A stretch of DNA of 64,000 nucleotides from Cyclobacteriaceae bacterium. GTDB taxonomy: Bacteria; Bacteroidota; Bacteroidia; Cytophagales; Cyclobacteriaceae. The notes beneath the pieces were generated by a model. It saw nothing but the letters and a program-made list of their open reading frames with translations, searched no databases and had not been told where the DNA came from. Shown piece by piece: positions 42,772 through 51,989 of the stretch (positions are counted from its first letter, which is position 1; each line of letters begins with the position of its first letter). Position numbers and translations under genes: made by a program. The stretch spans positions 62,001 through 126,000 of the forward strand of contig JANQSI010000009.1 in NCBI GenBank assembly GCA_028284125.1. Reading direction: 5' to 3'.

Positions 42772-43929
42772 CTAGTTTAAAAATAGACTCAGCAATGTTT
42801 CCATCTTAAGGTCGGTTTCCATTTTTTCCTTTTCAGGATTAGAATCTTCAGTAATACCAGCACCGGCATAAAACCGTGCTTGATCTCCACAAAAGTTCAT
42901 GCACCTTAAATTCACAAAAAGATCAGTAGACCCATTGAAATTTACCGGACCCAAAAAACCCGCATAAAAAGATCGATCGTATTTTTCATTTGCTGAAATG
43001 AAGCCATTGGCCAGCTCCAGAGGCATGCCACAAACAGCTGATGTTGGATGGAGTAAATCAAGCATTTGGTCTGCTAATCCTTCGAATTGAACTTCACCGT
43101 AATCCACCTCAAATTCGGTTTTAAGATGTGCTAGATTTCCTGCTTTGATGGTTTTAGGACCATATTCATCAAATTCTCTTAGACGTATTTTCTTGAAACA
43201 ATTGATGATGTACCGGCTGACGAAGGCTTGCTCTTCAATTTCTTTTTGTGTCCACGCCAGTTCCGACAATGGTTGATCATCGATTTTTCTTGTACCAGCT
43301 AGTGCCGTAGTTTTAAATCGGTCGTTATTGTCTGAAACAAGTAGCTCAGGACTTGCGCCAATCCATAATCCCTCACCGTTTATATGCGTAAGGCTGCAAA
43401 AGGCGTTTGGATAAGACTCACATATTTTATCAAAGAAGTCAGTCAAAGAGAAATTTTCAGGAGTACTAACGTCTTTGAATCTCGACAATACAACTTTGTG
43501 AAGTTCTCCCTTCCTTATTTCTTCCACTGCCTGAGCAACCAAACGCTCAAAAGCTGAATGATCTCCAGATGAATCCGCTTTTTTCTGGACCTGGGTTTTC
43601 GTGTCAGATTCAAGCCGTTCCTTAAATTCACTTAATTGGCTGTCACTTACTCTAGGATCGATAACTGGTGAATGTCCTTCCTTAAATTGTATATCAGCTT
43701 TGATATGTAGAGGAGCCTTCGGGTGATTATCATTGAAGCGATTGAATAAAAATCCTGGATCAAGCTGATTGATGCTTTCTTTAACCTCCGGGTCGGACAG
43801 ACTTACAATCAGATTTCTCTCTTCAGTATTCGGCATTCTCCAATAGGCAAAAGCATAACCTTTTCCAAGAAGTTTTGAAACAAGATCTCCAAGACCAATT
43901 TCCAAGTATGTTTCCTTTAATTGATCCAT
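42772..43929 (-). CDS. menF: Isochorismate synthase
   Basis: 385 residues from the ATG at 43929 (a TTG lies one codon upstream). A chorismate-utilising enzyme: KVVLSRFKDVSTPENFSLTDFFDKICESYPNAFCSL, GLWIGASPELLVS, TTALAGTRK, HLKTEFEV, LLHPTSAVCGMP and FYAGFLGPVNFNG. It converts chorismate to isochorismate, the first step of menaquinone synthesis; a siderophore-type EntC is excluded by its place with menD and menB. Its start overlaps the hotdog gene stop by one base (TGATG), so the genes are translated together. Confidence 0.93.
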   Translation of the reverse strand: MDQLKETYLEIGLGDLVSKLLGKGYAFAYWRMPNTEERNLIVSLSDPEVKESINQLDPGFLFNRFNDNHPKAPLHIKADIQFKEGHSPVIDPRVSDSQLSEFKERLESDTKTQVQKKADSSGDHSAFERLVAQAVEEIRKGELHKVVLSRFKDVSTPENFSLTDFFDKICESYPNAFCSLTHINGEGLWIGASPELLVSDNNDRFKTTALAGTRKIDDQPLSELAWTQKEIEEQAFVSRYIINCFKKIRLREFDEYGPKTIKAGNLAHLKTEFEVDYGEVQFEGLADQMLDLLHPTSAVCGMPLELANGFISANEKYDRSFYAGFLGPVNFNGSTDLFVNLRCMNFCGDQARFYAGAGITEDSNPEKEKMETDLKMETLLSLFLN

Positions 43930-44366
43930 CAATTCTTATTATTCAAAATGGCCATTGTGATCCTACTGATGGCAACCAGTTCATTATTATCGTTTCTTGA
44001 TTCAATGCTCCATACATGTGTTCCTTTTCCAATATGAATTGGAGTAGCCCTTCCGGTAACTTTTCCTTCTTTAGCAGATTTAATGTGATTAGTATTTATT
44101 TCCAATCCCACCGCATATTGTTTCCCCAGGTCTAAAAGTAAAGTAGCACCTACGCTTCCGAGCGTCTCTGCCAAAACGACTGAAGCTCCTCCGTGTAACA
44201 GACCTAGTGGCTGTTTTGTTCGATGATCCACAGGCATTTTTGCTTCGAGGTAGTCAGGTCCAATATCCGTAAATTCGATCCCCACATATTCCACCATGCT
44301 TCCTTTGCTCATTTCATTGAGAGCATCCAATTGGACGTATTCAGGAAAAATTCTTTCTTTACTCAT
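43929..44366 (-). CDS. PaaI/MenI-type hotdog thioesterase
   Basis: 145 residues, a single hotdog domain: YVGIEFTDIGPDYLEAKMPVDHRTKQPLGLLHGGASVVLAETLGSVGA, with the HGG motif and the catalytic-type glutamate in LAETLGS. It is the first gene of the menF-menD-menB operon and overlaps menF by one base. That position fits 1,4-dihydroxy-2-naphthoyl-CoA hydrolase (MenI), which releases the product of MenB. Related domains also act on phenylacetyl-CoA, so the assignment depends on context. Confidence 0.8.
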   Translation of the reverse strand: MSKERIFPEYVQLDALNEMSKGSMVEYVGIEFTDIGPDYLEAKMPVDHRTKQPLGLLHGGASVVLAETLGSVGATLLLDLGKQYAVGLEINTNHIKSAKEGKVTGRATPIHIGKGTHVWSIESRNDNNELVAISRITMAILNNKN

Positions 44367-44394
44367 CTTAATTGCAAACCAACTTCAAACGCAT

Positions 44395-45003
44395 TTGAAA
44401 ACCAAAAGCATTTACATACTAAGGCACGGCGAAACTGATCTGAATAAAAGCGGTCGAGTCCAGGGAAGAGGAATTGATTCGTCTTTGAATGCGAGCGGCA
44501 GACTGCAAGCGAATTTGGTAAAAGATCATTTTTCGTCCATTTCGTTCGATCGTTTTTATTCTTCCTCATTGGTCCGTACCATGGAAACACTATCACCAAT
44601 ATCTTCATCTCCGATTCAGATGGATGGGTTTGATGAAATCAGTTGGGGAAATCAAGAAGGAGCTGACCCGACTCCCGAAGCAAAACAGATATATGTCGAC
44701 ACGATTGAAAATTGGAAAAAAGGTCAGCTGGATTTGTCCATTGGTGGTGGTGAGAGTCCAATAGAAGTGATGAATAGACAAAAGGAAGCATTCGAACACG
44801 TTCTCAATAATGGTGACAGACAAATTCTGATTTGCATGCACGGCAGAGCCATGAGGATTTTGTTGTGTTGGTTACTGAATTATCCGTTGAACTATATGGA
44901 CGGATTTCCTCATCAAAACTGTTCTTACTATTCTTTGGATTACAATGGAAATACCTTTTCACTAAAAGGATTTAATGTGACAGATCACTTAAAGAATGGC
45001 TAA
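44395..45003 (+). CDS. Histidine phosphatase (phosphoglycerate-mutase-like) family protein
   Basis: About 203 residues if translation starts at TTG 44395, just before the first strand (KSIYILRHGETDLNKSGRVQGRGIDSSLNASGRLQA). The catalytic histidine is in RHGET; the second is in ILICMHGRAMRILL. Longer versions of the frame reach back to 44296 but would overlap the divergent hotdog gene. Members dephosphorylate small molecules or phosphoproteins; substrate unknown. Its stop overlaps the ligD start by 8 bp. Confidence 0.85.
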   Translation: MKTKSIYILRHGETDLNKSGRVQGRGIDSSLNASGRLQANLVKDHFSSISFDRFYSSSLVRTMETLSPISSSPIQMDGFDEISWGNQEGADPTPEAKQIYVDTIENWKKGQLDLSIGGGESPIEVMNRQKEAFEHVLNNGDRQILICMHGRAMRILLCWLLNYPLNYMDGFPHQNCSYYSLDYNGNTFSLKGFNVTDHLKNG

Positions 45004-47305
45004 GCAAAAGGTTCATGCGGAAGTTGGCAAGCGGGTGATTGAGCTATCTAACCTGGAGAAAGTGTTGTATCCAGACGATGGAATTGTCAAAGCTCAGATC
45101 ATTGAATATTACCTGAAACTGGCGCCAACCATTCTAAATCATATCAGAGGACGAGCTTTGTCTTTAGTTAGATTTCCAGATGGAATATACGGAGAGCAAT
45201 TTTTTCAAAAACATCGACCGGATTGGACTCCTGATTGGATTGACTACAAGCGATTGGGACAAGAACGACTTAAAGAATATGTGGTGGCTAAGGAAGAAGC
45301 GACACTGGTTTGGTTGGCAAACCTTGCCTGTCTGGAGCTTCATCAAATTCACAGCATTGCGGAAAAGAGTGACAAGCCCGATTACATCGTATATGACCTT
45401 GATCCTCCGGAAGATGGTTATGAGTTTGAAAAGCTTAAGGAGATAGCCTTTCAATTGAAAGAACATCTCGAACGGTCCAACTATCACGTTTTTATAAAAA
45501 CAACAGGAGGGAAGGGTTTACATCTTGTAACACCTATAGATGCCAAATACTCCTTTACGGAATGTTTTCAATGTGCCAAAAAGCTCGCGACTGATTTTGT
45601 TAACAAGCATTCTGAGACGACTCTTCACATAAAAAAGGAACATCGTAAAGGACGCGTTTTGATCGACATCTACAGGAACAGACCTTCACAAACTATTGTG
45701 AGTCCTTACAGCTTAAGAGGACGAAAAGGAGCCACTGCATCGACACCTATTACATGGGACGAACTTGAAAGCTTGAAAGAACTATCGGATTGGAACATCC
45801 ACACAACATTAGAGCGAGTTCTTACTGAGGGAGATGCTTGGGAATCAATTCGTGGGTGGGCAGTTCCATTGCATACCGATAGGAACGCACATGCAGTTAA
45901 AGACTTACCTCCCAACAAAAAGCATAAAACTCCTGAGCAACTTCAGGAGTATGAAAAGAAGCGGGATTTCGATAAAACGCCAGAACCGCTCTTATCAGAA
46001 AATGAAGCTCCCGGAAGTCGTTTCGTAATTCAAAGACATCACGCTTCTAATCTGCACTATGACTTGAGGTTGGAACAAGACGGTGTCTTGAAATCCTGGG
46101 CAATACCAAGAGGAATGCCGCCAAAACCCGGCGTAAAACGGCTGGCAGTACAAACAGAAGATCATCCGCTTAAATACCTCACATTTGAGGGCGAAATTCC
46201 AAAGAAGGAATATGGTGGTGGAATGATGTGGATTTATGCAACCGGACGCTATGAAATAACGAAAACAAAAAAAGAAGGATTCTATTTCAGGTTGTCTGGC
46301 AAACAGGTTTCGGCAGAATACCGGATGCACTTAATGAAAGACAAGGAGTGGCTCTTGGAACGCGTGGATTCACCGCAGCAAGATTTTCTGAACACAGTCA
46401 TGAAACCAATGTTGGCGGATTCAGCCAAACGGGTTCCAATCGGGGATTATGAATATGAAGTGAAATGGGATGGAATACGTGCGTTGATCTATTTGAATGA
46501 AGGAGAATTGAAAATATACAGCCGCAACCTCAACGATATTACTGATCAGTTTCCTGAGTTGAATGTTCCTGAAGAAGCATTTAGAATAAACAATGCCATT
46601 TTCGATAGTGAAATCGTCTGTCTCGATGCAGATGGAAAAGCAGATTTCAAGAAGGTCATCAAGCGGCTAATGAGTAAGAAGAATTTTGATCGAGATTCAA
46701 AGAGAAGTCCTGCCTATTGCTATTTATTTGATTGTCTTTACTTGGATGGTCGATCTCTCGTTAATGACCCATGGACAAGAAGAAGGTGGTGGATGATCGA
46801 TTCCGTTAGAACTGGCGAAACAAACTATCGAATAAGCGAAAGTATTGAGGACGGAAAAGCCTTGTTTACAGCAACTAAGAAATTAGGAGTAGAAGGGATC
46901 ATTGCGAAGAGAACCGATGGTAAGTACACTTTCGGCAAACGAAGCAATGACTGGGTCAAAGTAAAAGTGAAAGAAACCATGGATTGCTGGATTATTGGTT
47001 TCACAAAAGGTGAAGGAGAAAGAGAAAAATATTTTGGGTCACTTCAACTAGCAGAACAAAAAGAAGAAGAGCTTGTTTATAGAGGAAGAGTAGGAACGGG
47101 TTTTGATGATGAAATGTTGAAACAGCTTTCTAAGAAGTTCTCAGAAGAGGTCATCAGCGAAAAACCAATCGAAGAGGAAGTACATGAAGAGGAACGAACG
47201 GTTTGGTTGAATCTCGTATTTGAATGCGAGGTTGAGTATTCAATGATTACCAATAATGGTACTTTTCGAGACCCTGTCTTCAAAAAGATAGTTGATCAAT
47301 CTTAA
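44996..47305 (+). CDS. ligD: DNA ligase D (polymerase-phosphoesterase-ligase)
   Basis: 769 residues, a three-domain enzyme for bacterial end joining. Residues 1-295: primase-like polymerase with DLDP at 134-137 and KTTGGKGLHL. Residues 340-450: 3'-phosphoesterase with RHHASNLHYDLRLE (His348/349, His354). Residues 465-769: ATP-dependent ligase with the nucleotidyl lysine Lys490 in EVKWDGIRALIY and DSEIVCLDADGKADF. The order polymerase-phosphoesterase-ligase is that of Mycobacterium rather than Pseudomonas. Its usual partner Ku is not in this window. All catalytic motifs are present. Confidence 0.95.
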   Translation: MAKQKVHAEVGKRVIELSNLEKVLYPDDGIVKAQIIEYYLKLAPTILNHIRGRALSLVRFPDGIYGEQFFQKHRPDWTPDWIDYKRLGQERLKEYVVAKEEATLVWLANLACLELHQIHSIAEKSDKPDYIVYDLDPPEDGYEFEKLKEIAFQLKEHLERSNYHVFIKTTGGKGLHLVTPIDAKYSFTECFQCAKKLATDFVNKHSETTLHIKKEHRKGRVLIDIYRNRPSQTIVSPYSLRGRKGATASTPITWDELESLKELSDWNIHTTLERVLTEGDAWESIRGWAVPLHTDRNAHAVKDLPPNKKHKTPEQLQEYEKKRDFDKTPEPLLSENEAPGSRFVIQRHHASNLHYDLRLEQDGVLKSWAIPRGMPPKPGVKRLAVQTEDHPLKYLTFEGEIPKKEYGGGMMWIYATGRYEITKTKKEGFYFRLSGKQVSAEYRMHLMKDKEWLLERVDSPQQDFLNTVMKPMLADSAKRVPIGDYEYEVKWDGIRALIYLNEGELKIYSRNLNDITDQFPELNVPEEAFRINNAIFDSEIVCLDADGKADFKKVIKRLMSKKNFDRDSKRSPAYCYLFDCLYLDGRSLVNDPWTRRRWWMIDSVRTGETNYRISESIEDGKALFTATKKLGVEGIIAKRTDGKYTFGKRSNDWVKVKVKETMDCWIIGFTKGEGEREKYFGSLQLAEQKEEELVYRGRVGTGFDDEMLKQLSKKFSEEVISEKPIEEEVHEEERTVWLNLVFECEVEYSMITNNGTFRDPVFKKIVDQS

Positions 47306-47369
47306 AATACCGCTGTTTTTAACTTTAATCATTATTCCGTATATTTATTTAGACCACTGCCTCACCTAG

Positions 47370-47762
47370 ATGCAACAGAAAAAGCGCATAGTATTGATCG
47401 ACGATGATCAAACCACTAATACGCTCAATAAGCTTATCATTGAGCGGTCGAAGTTGGTGGACGAAGTGGTCATGTTCGGAGAGGCAGAAAAGGCACTCGA
47501 ATTTCTTAGAAATGAAAAAAGTGGTCAGAAATCCTTGATTCTACTTGATATTAATATGCCATACATGAATGGCTGGGAATTTTTAAATGAATATGTCAAG
47601 CTCAATGGATCACGTCGATTCGATAAGATAATCATGCTTACTTCATCCATTGATCCATCAGACATTACCAAAGCACAAGCGACCGCCACTGTCACAGACT
47701 ACAAATCCAAACCTCTATCATTTGAAATGCTGGAGTCATTAGTTTCAGAATATCTCAACTAA
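47370..47762 (+). CDS. Single-domain response regulator
   Basis: 130 residues, receiver domain only: acidic pocket DDD (11-13), phospho-acceptor Asp60 in LILLDINMPYMNGWEFL, Thr in MLTSS and Lys in YKSKPLSFE. No output domain, so it passes phosphate on or acts by protein contact. No kinase is adjacent. Similar small receivers (NMPYMNGWEF) are frequent in Bacteroidota next to hybrid kinases elsewhere. Partners unknown. Confidence 0.88.
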   Translation: MQQKKRIVLIDDDQTTNTLNKLIIERSKLVDEVVMFGEAEKALEFLRNEKSGQKSLILLDINMPYMNGWEFLNEYVKLNGSRRFDKIIMLTSSIDPSDITKAQATATVTDYKSKPLSFEMLESLVSEYLN

Positions 47763-47858
47763 GAGGATCAGCCTTGTTTATTTACTTAATATTATCAGAG
47801 GAAAATTTCCATGTTTCTTGATTGAATAAAAGCCATCGAAAGGAGATAACTTTGAGTC

Positions 47859-48878
47859 ATGTCTTCATATCCTGAAATTGTCAAGGACATACAGCAAGGA
47901 AAATATGCTCCAATCTATTTTTTGCAAGGTGAAGAGACTTTCTTTATTGATAATATCATCAATCACATAGAAGAAAATGCTTTGGATGAAACGCAGAAAA
48001 GTTTCAACCAGGTGATCTTGTATGGCAAAGAAACAGATCTGACAACCATTCTTGGAACAGCCAGAGGATATCCGATGATGGGTGATCGCCAGGTAGTGAT
48101 CGTGAAAGAAGCTCAGGAGCTAAAAGGCTGGACCCGCGAAGACCAGCAGACGCTTTTGATGGGATATCTCGAAAACCCATTGGCAAGCACCATTCTGGTA
48201 TTTGGCTATAAATACAAAAGCATTGACAAGAGAACGAAGGTTGGTAAAGCAATTGAAAAATACTCCGTTTTTCTTAATGCCAAGAAGCTGTATGACAATG
48301 AAGTGCCCGGATGGATACAATCTTATTGTGGAGCTAAGAAAGTCGGTATTGCTAGAGAAGCAGTTATGATGCTTGCCGAAAACATTGGCAACAATTTGCA
48401 GCGACTAGCCAATGAGATTGATAAGTTGACATTAAACATCAAAGAAGGAGAGGAAATCACGGAAGCATTGGTTCAACGATATGTTGGAATAAGTAAAGAA
48501 TACAACATTTTTGAATTGCAAAAAGCGATTGGAACAGGCAACCGAAACAAGGCGATAAAGATTGTCAATTATTTTGCTTCAAATCCGGCTAACAATCCGA
48601 TGGTACTGACCATTTATAGTCTTTTTACGTACTTCAGTAAACTGTTATTGATCCATCATTCAAATAATCAGAACGAAAAGGCGTTGGCTAGCGTAATTGG
48701 AGTAAACCCATACTTTGTGAAAGAATATTTGGTAGCTGCTAGAAATTACTCTTTAGGAAAAGTGATTGATAACATTTCTTATTTGCAGAAAGCAGATCTC
48801 GATTCGAAAGGAATAGATTCAGCGACGAAAAAGGATAAGGCAGTCTTAACGGAGTTGGTATATAAATTGATGAATTGA
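47859..48878 (+). CDS. holA: DNA polymerase III, delta subunit
   Basis: 339 residues, the clamp-loader subunit that opens the sliding clamp. YFLQGEETFFIDNIINHIEENAL, RGYPMMGDRQVVIVKEAQEL and the C-terminal helical collar (KEYNIFELQKAIGTGNRNKAIKIVNYFASNPANNPMVLTIYSLFTYFSKLLLIHHSN) match the family along the whole length. The gene begins after a strong GGAG ribosome site. It is an ordinary core gene. Confidence 0.9.
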   Translation: MSSYPEIVKDIQQGKYAPIYFLQGEETFFIDNIINHIEENALDETQKSFNQVILYGKETDLTTILGTARGYPMMGDRQVVIVKEAQELKGWTREDQQTLLMGYLENPLASTILVFGYKYKSIDKRTKVGKAIEKYSVFLNAKKLYDNEVPGWIQSYCGAKKVGIAREAVMMLAENIGNNLQRLANEIDKLTLNIKEGEEITEALVQRYVGISKEYNIFELQKAIGTGNRNKAIKIVNYFASNPANNPMVLTIYSLFTYFSKLLLIHHSNNQNEKALASVIGVNPYFVKEYLVAARNYSLGKVIDNISYLQKADLDSKGIDSATKKDKAVLTELVYKLMN

Positions 48879-48967
48879 TACAATTTAAAATTGGTTCTAC
48901 GTTTCGATTCATGTATTAATAGTTTACAAAATGAGCGGTTTGGTACAACTTCAATCATTTCAGCCAG

Positions 48968-48986
48968 CCCCGAACTTGTTTCGGGG
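48968..48986. repeat. REP-like palindrome (CCCCGAA / TTCGGGG)
   Basis: CCCCGAA-CTTGT-TTCGGGG, a 7-bp perfect stem with 5-base loop. The core GAACTTGTTTC is a very common palindromic repeat in Bacteroidota intergenic regions (from memory). It lies after holA and before the TPR gene. No T tract follows, so it is not a typical terminator. Confidence 0.55.
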
Positions 48987-48996
48987 GTTAGTATTG

Positions 48997-49025
48997 GCTC
49001 AATTATTAGGTTGAGCATTATGCTC
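48997..49025. promoter_or_regulatory. Two overlapping alternative hairpins in the leader of the TPR gene
   Basis: GCTCAA (48997-49002) can pair with TTGAGC (49011-49016), and GAGCA (49013-49017) can instead pair with TGCTC (49021-49025). The two structures exclude each other. They end 26 bp before the GTG start of the TPR gene. This could be a simple switch or just decayed repeat sequence. Confidence 0.3.
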
Positions 49026-49051
49026 ATTTCAAGGTCAAAAACAAAGATTAG

Positions 49052-51985
49052 GTGAGAACTACTTGTTTCCTACTTCTTAGTCTCATATGCAATGCAGTTG
49101 TAGCTCAAAACTCGATTGGTAATAGTCAGAGCGCGACAGGAAGAGCATTGCAACAATTCAACTCCGGAGAATTTGAATCCGTCATCCAGCTAGTAGGTGT
49201 TTCGTCAGAACTTGACCATCAATATTTGGCAGAGATGAGTAAGGTGAATCTCGAAATAGCCAATCCAGATCAACTCGAACGGACGGTCAAATCAAACCCA
49301 AAATATTACCTGAATTCGCAAGCAAGCTTTGTGATAGGAGATTACTATTTCCGCAACAAGAAATATGATAAATCAGAAAAGGCGCTTAAAGCTTGTGATG
49401 CTAGTTCATTGAAGGTAGAAGACAGAAAGGATTACTACTTCATGCTTGGCTATGTTTCAATGGGAAAGAAGGCCTACAAATCTGCAAGAAGTTATTTCCA
49501 AAGATCACAACAATTAAGTGTAGGTGAAGATGTAAAACTCACTTATTATCAAGGATTTATAGCTTATCATCTTGACCAAAAGGAGGTCGCATTATCTCAG
49601 CTAAACAAAGTCAAAGATGATGCTGAATTTGGTACTTCTGCCAAGTTTTTCATAGCTAAAATTCAATTAGAGAATGGACAGTATGATGAAGTGGTTTCAT
49701 TGGCTCAATCTGAACTTTCCGATGAAAAGACGGTCACTAATTCTGAGTTCAATCAACTTATAGGCGAAGCATACGCTTTGCAAAATCAAGCGGACAAAGC
49801 CTCCAATTATTTTGATAAAGCCATAGAACTACATCCTGATCAACCTTCAGCAGCGCTTTATTACCAGGCAGGGGTGGCTAACTTCAAAATGAATCTCAAA
49901 GAAAAAGCCATCCGATTTTTGACAGAAGCTGGGATCAGGTCGGGAGAATACGCTCAATTAAGTGCCTTTCAACTAGGTAGATTATATGTTTCTTCTGGAG
50001 ATAAGGAAAAAGCAGTAGCAGCGTATATAGAAGCATCCGCTTCCGATGATGCTGAAATCAAAGAAGAGTCAACTTTTAAAAGTGGTAAGCTGCTCCTGGA
50101 TTTAAAAAACTATTCTGAGGGCATTAATTACCTGGAAGACTATCGGGAAGATTTTGAAAATGGAAAATGGAAGAGTGAGTCAGAAGATTTGCTGGCTGAA
50201 GCTTACCTAAGAACATCTAATTATGATCAAGCAATCAATCATTTGCTTGAGATTGGTATCAATTCCAGTTCGAATAGAAGTATTTATCAGAAAGTAACGT
50301 TTAGAAAGGCATTTCTCCTTTTCAATGATGGCAACTATGTTGAAGCAATACAGTGGTTTGATGAAAGTGTCAAATATCCAGAAGATCAACCTTTAAAAGA
50401 CGATGCGCATTTTAATCGCGCGGAAGCTTACTTCAATTTATCAAATTATGGTAAGGCAATAGAAGCGTATCAAGCGCAATCTGAACGATCTCCAGCAACA
50501 TTATACGGTTTGGGATATTCGTATTTCAACTTATCAAAATATCAAGAATGCACCGGTTATTTTGAACAGTTACTTCGCTCTACAACCAGTCGGGAAATAA
50601 AGAATGATGCAGAATTGAGACTTGCAGATGCCTACTATGCTACCAAGAACTATGACAGATCATTGGCTTTGTACAATCGAATTTCGCAGCGTCAAAACTC
50701 ATCGTATGTCACCTATCAGATTGGAATCGTAAATAGAAATCTGAATAAGAAGAATGAAGCCATTTCTTCTTTCGAGCGAGTCACAAGAATGGAAGAAGAC
50801 TCTTTAACTGATGACGCAATTTTCCAGATTGCTCAATTAAGATTCGAAAATGCCGAATTTGAAAAGTCTGAGTTTCGATATGGTTCTTTGATTTCTAAAT
50901 ACCCATCCAGCAATTTGATTCCGGAAGCTTATTTGAATCGAGCGATAAGCCGAACCAATTTGAATAAAATGAACGATTCAAAAAGTGACTTTGAATACAT
51001 TTTGAATAATCATATCAATTCTAAAGTCGCTTTTAACGCCATTCTGGGTTTACAGGAATTACAAGGAAAAGGTGTTGAAGTAGCTGGTATTCAAGACTAC
51101 ATTTCACGCTATAGAAGTGCGAACCCAGATGATGAAAGCTTAGAGGTCATTGAGTTTGAATTCGCAAAATCTCAATACTTCAACCTTAAATATGATGAAG
51201 CTTCCGTTTCCTTTTTGAAGTTTGTCGAGACTTATCCGGAAAGTTCATACTTAGGCGATGCGAAATACTACCTGGCTGATGCCTACTACAGAAATGATGA
51301 ATTGGAAAAAGCTCGCGAGTACTTCAATGCCATTGTTGCGAATCGAAATAAGTTTTCCGGTAGGGTATACTCAAGGCTTGGAGATATCAATTACCGATTG
51401 GCTGCCTACGATAGCGCTTTGACGGCATTTAATGGCATGTTAGCACTAAACCTTACTCCGAAGGATAATTATAACGGTCGTGCAGGACTGATGAAAACAT
51501 ATTTCGCAAAAGAAGATTTTGATCAATGTTTGTTGATGGCAGATGAAATTATAGCCGCGGATTGGAAACCACTGAACGGAGAAAGAAATGCTGTTTTAAC
51601 AAAGAGCAAGTCCTTCATCGCTTTACAAAACAACGAATTGGCGATAGAGAACCTTGAAAAACTTGTTAATGAAACGGATAGAATAAGCGCTGAAGCATCC
51701 TTTCTAATTGCACAATTGCAGTTTGACCAATCAGAACATGAAGAATCCTTAGAATCATTGTTTGACTTCAATTCGAAATTTGGTTCTTACCAAGATTTGA
51801 TTGATCAATCCTACTTATTGATTGCGGGTAACTATATCCAAATGGACGAATTATTTCAGGCAAAAGCCACGCTTCGTTCCATTATTCAGCATTCGACCAA
51901 TGAAGAAGTAAGAGCTCAGGCTCAAAACCAACTATCTCAGATCGAAAACCAAAACCTGGAAGATTCAACCACAACAAAACAATGA
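49052..51985 (+). CDS. Large exported TPR-repeat protein
   Basis: 977 residues from a GTG start, with a signal peptide (RTTCFLLLSLICNAVVAQ). The rest is a near-continuous array of tetratricopeptide repeats, for example ASNYFDKAIELHPDQPSAALYYQAGVANFKMNLKEKAI, DDAHFNRAEAYFNLSNYGKAIEAYQAQ and YLGDAKYYLADAYYRNDELEKAREYFNAIV. It is probably a periplasmic scaffold. The next gene, 4 bp downstream, encodes an outer-membrane barrel, and the SPOR and Ton-type genes follow, so it is likely part of an envelope assembly. No lipobox is evident. Specific role unknown. Confidence 0.82.
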   Translation: MRTTCFLLLSLICNAVVAQNSIGNSQSATGRALQQFNSGEFESVIQLVGVSSELDHQYLAEMSKVNLEIANPDQLERTVKSNPKYYLNSQASFVIGDYYFRNKKYDKSEKALKACDASSLKVEDRKDYYFMLGYVSMGKKAYKSARSYFQRSQQLSVGEDVKLTYYQGFIAYHLDQKEVALSQLNKVKDDAEFGTSAKFFIAKIQLENGQYDEVVSLAQSELSDEKTVTNSEFNQLIGEAYALQNQADKASNYFDKAIELHPDQPSAALYYQAGVANFKMNLKEKAIRFLTEAGIRSGEYAQLSAFQLGRLYVSSGDKEKAVAAYIEASASDDAEIKEESTFKSGKLLLDLKNYSEGINYLEDYREDFENGKWKSESEDLLAEAYLRTSNYDQAINHLLEIGINSSSNRSIYQKVTFRKAFLLFNDGNYVEAIQWFDESVKYPEDQPLKDDAHFNRAEAYFNLSNYGKAIEAYQAQSERSPATLYGLGYSYFNLSKYQECTGYFEQLLRSTTSREIKNDAELRLADAYYATKNYDRSLALYNRISQRQNSSYVTYQIGIVNRNLNKKNEAISSFERVTRMEEDSLTDDAIFQIAQLRFENAEFEKSEFRYGSLISKYPSSNLIPEAYLNRAISRTNLNKMNDSKSDFEYILNNHINSKVAFNAILGLQELQGKGVEVAGIQDYISRYRSANPDDESLEVIEFEFAKSQYFNLKYDEASVSFLKFVETYPESSYLGDAKYYLADAYYRNDELEKAREYFNAIVANRNKFSGRVYSRLGDINYRLAAYDSALTAFNGMLALNLTPKDNYNGRAGLMKTYFAKEDFDQCLLMADEIIAADWKPLNGERNAVLTKSKSFIALQNNELAIENLEKLVNETDRISAEASFLIAQLQFDQSEHEESLESLFDFNSKFGSYQDLIDQSYLLIAGNYIQMDELFQAKATLRSIIQHSTNEEVRAQAQNQLSQIENQNLEDSTTTKQ

Positions 51986-51989
51986 ATCA

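Noticed and set aside
48881-48893. CAATTTAAAATTG inverted repeat after holA
   Set aside because: Six-base AT-only arms without a T tract; too likely by chance in this AT-rich spacer.
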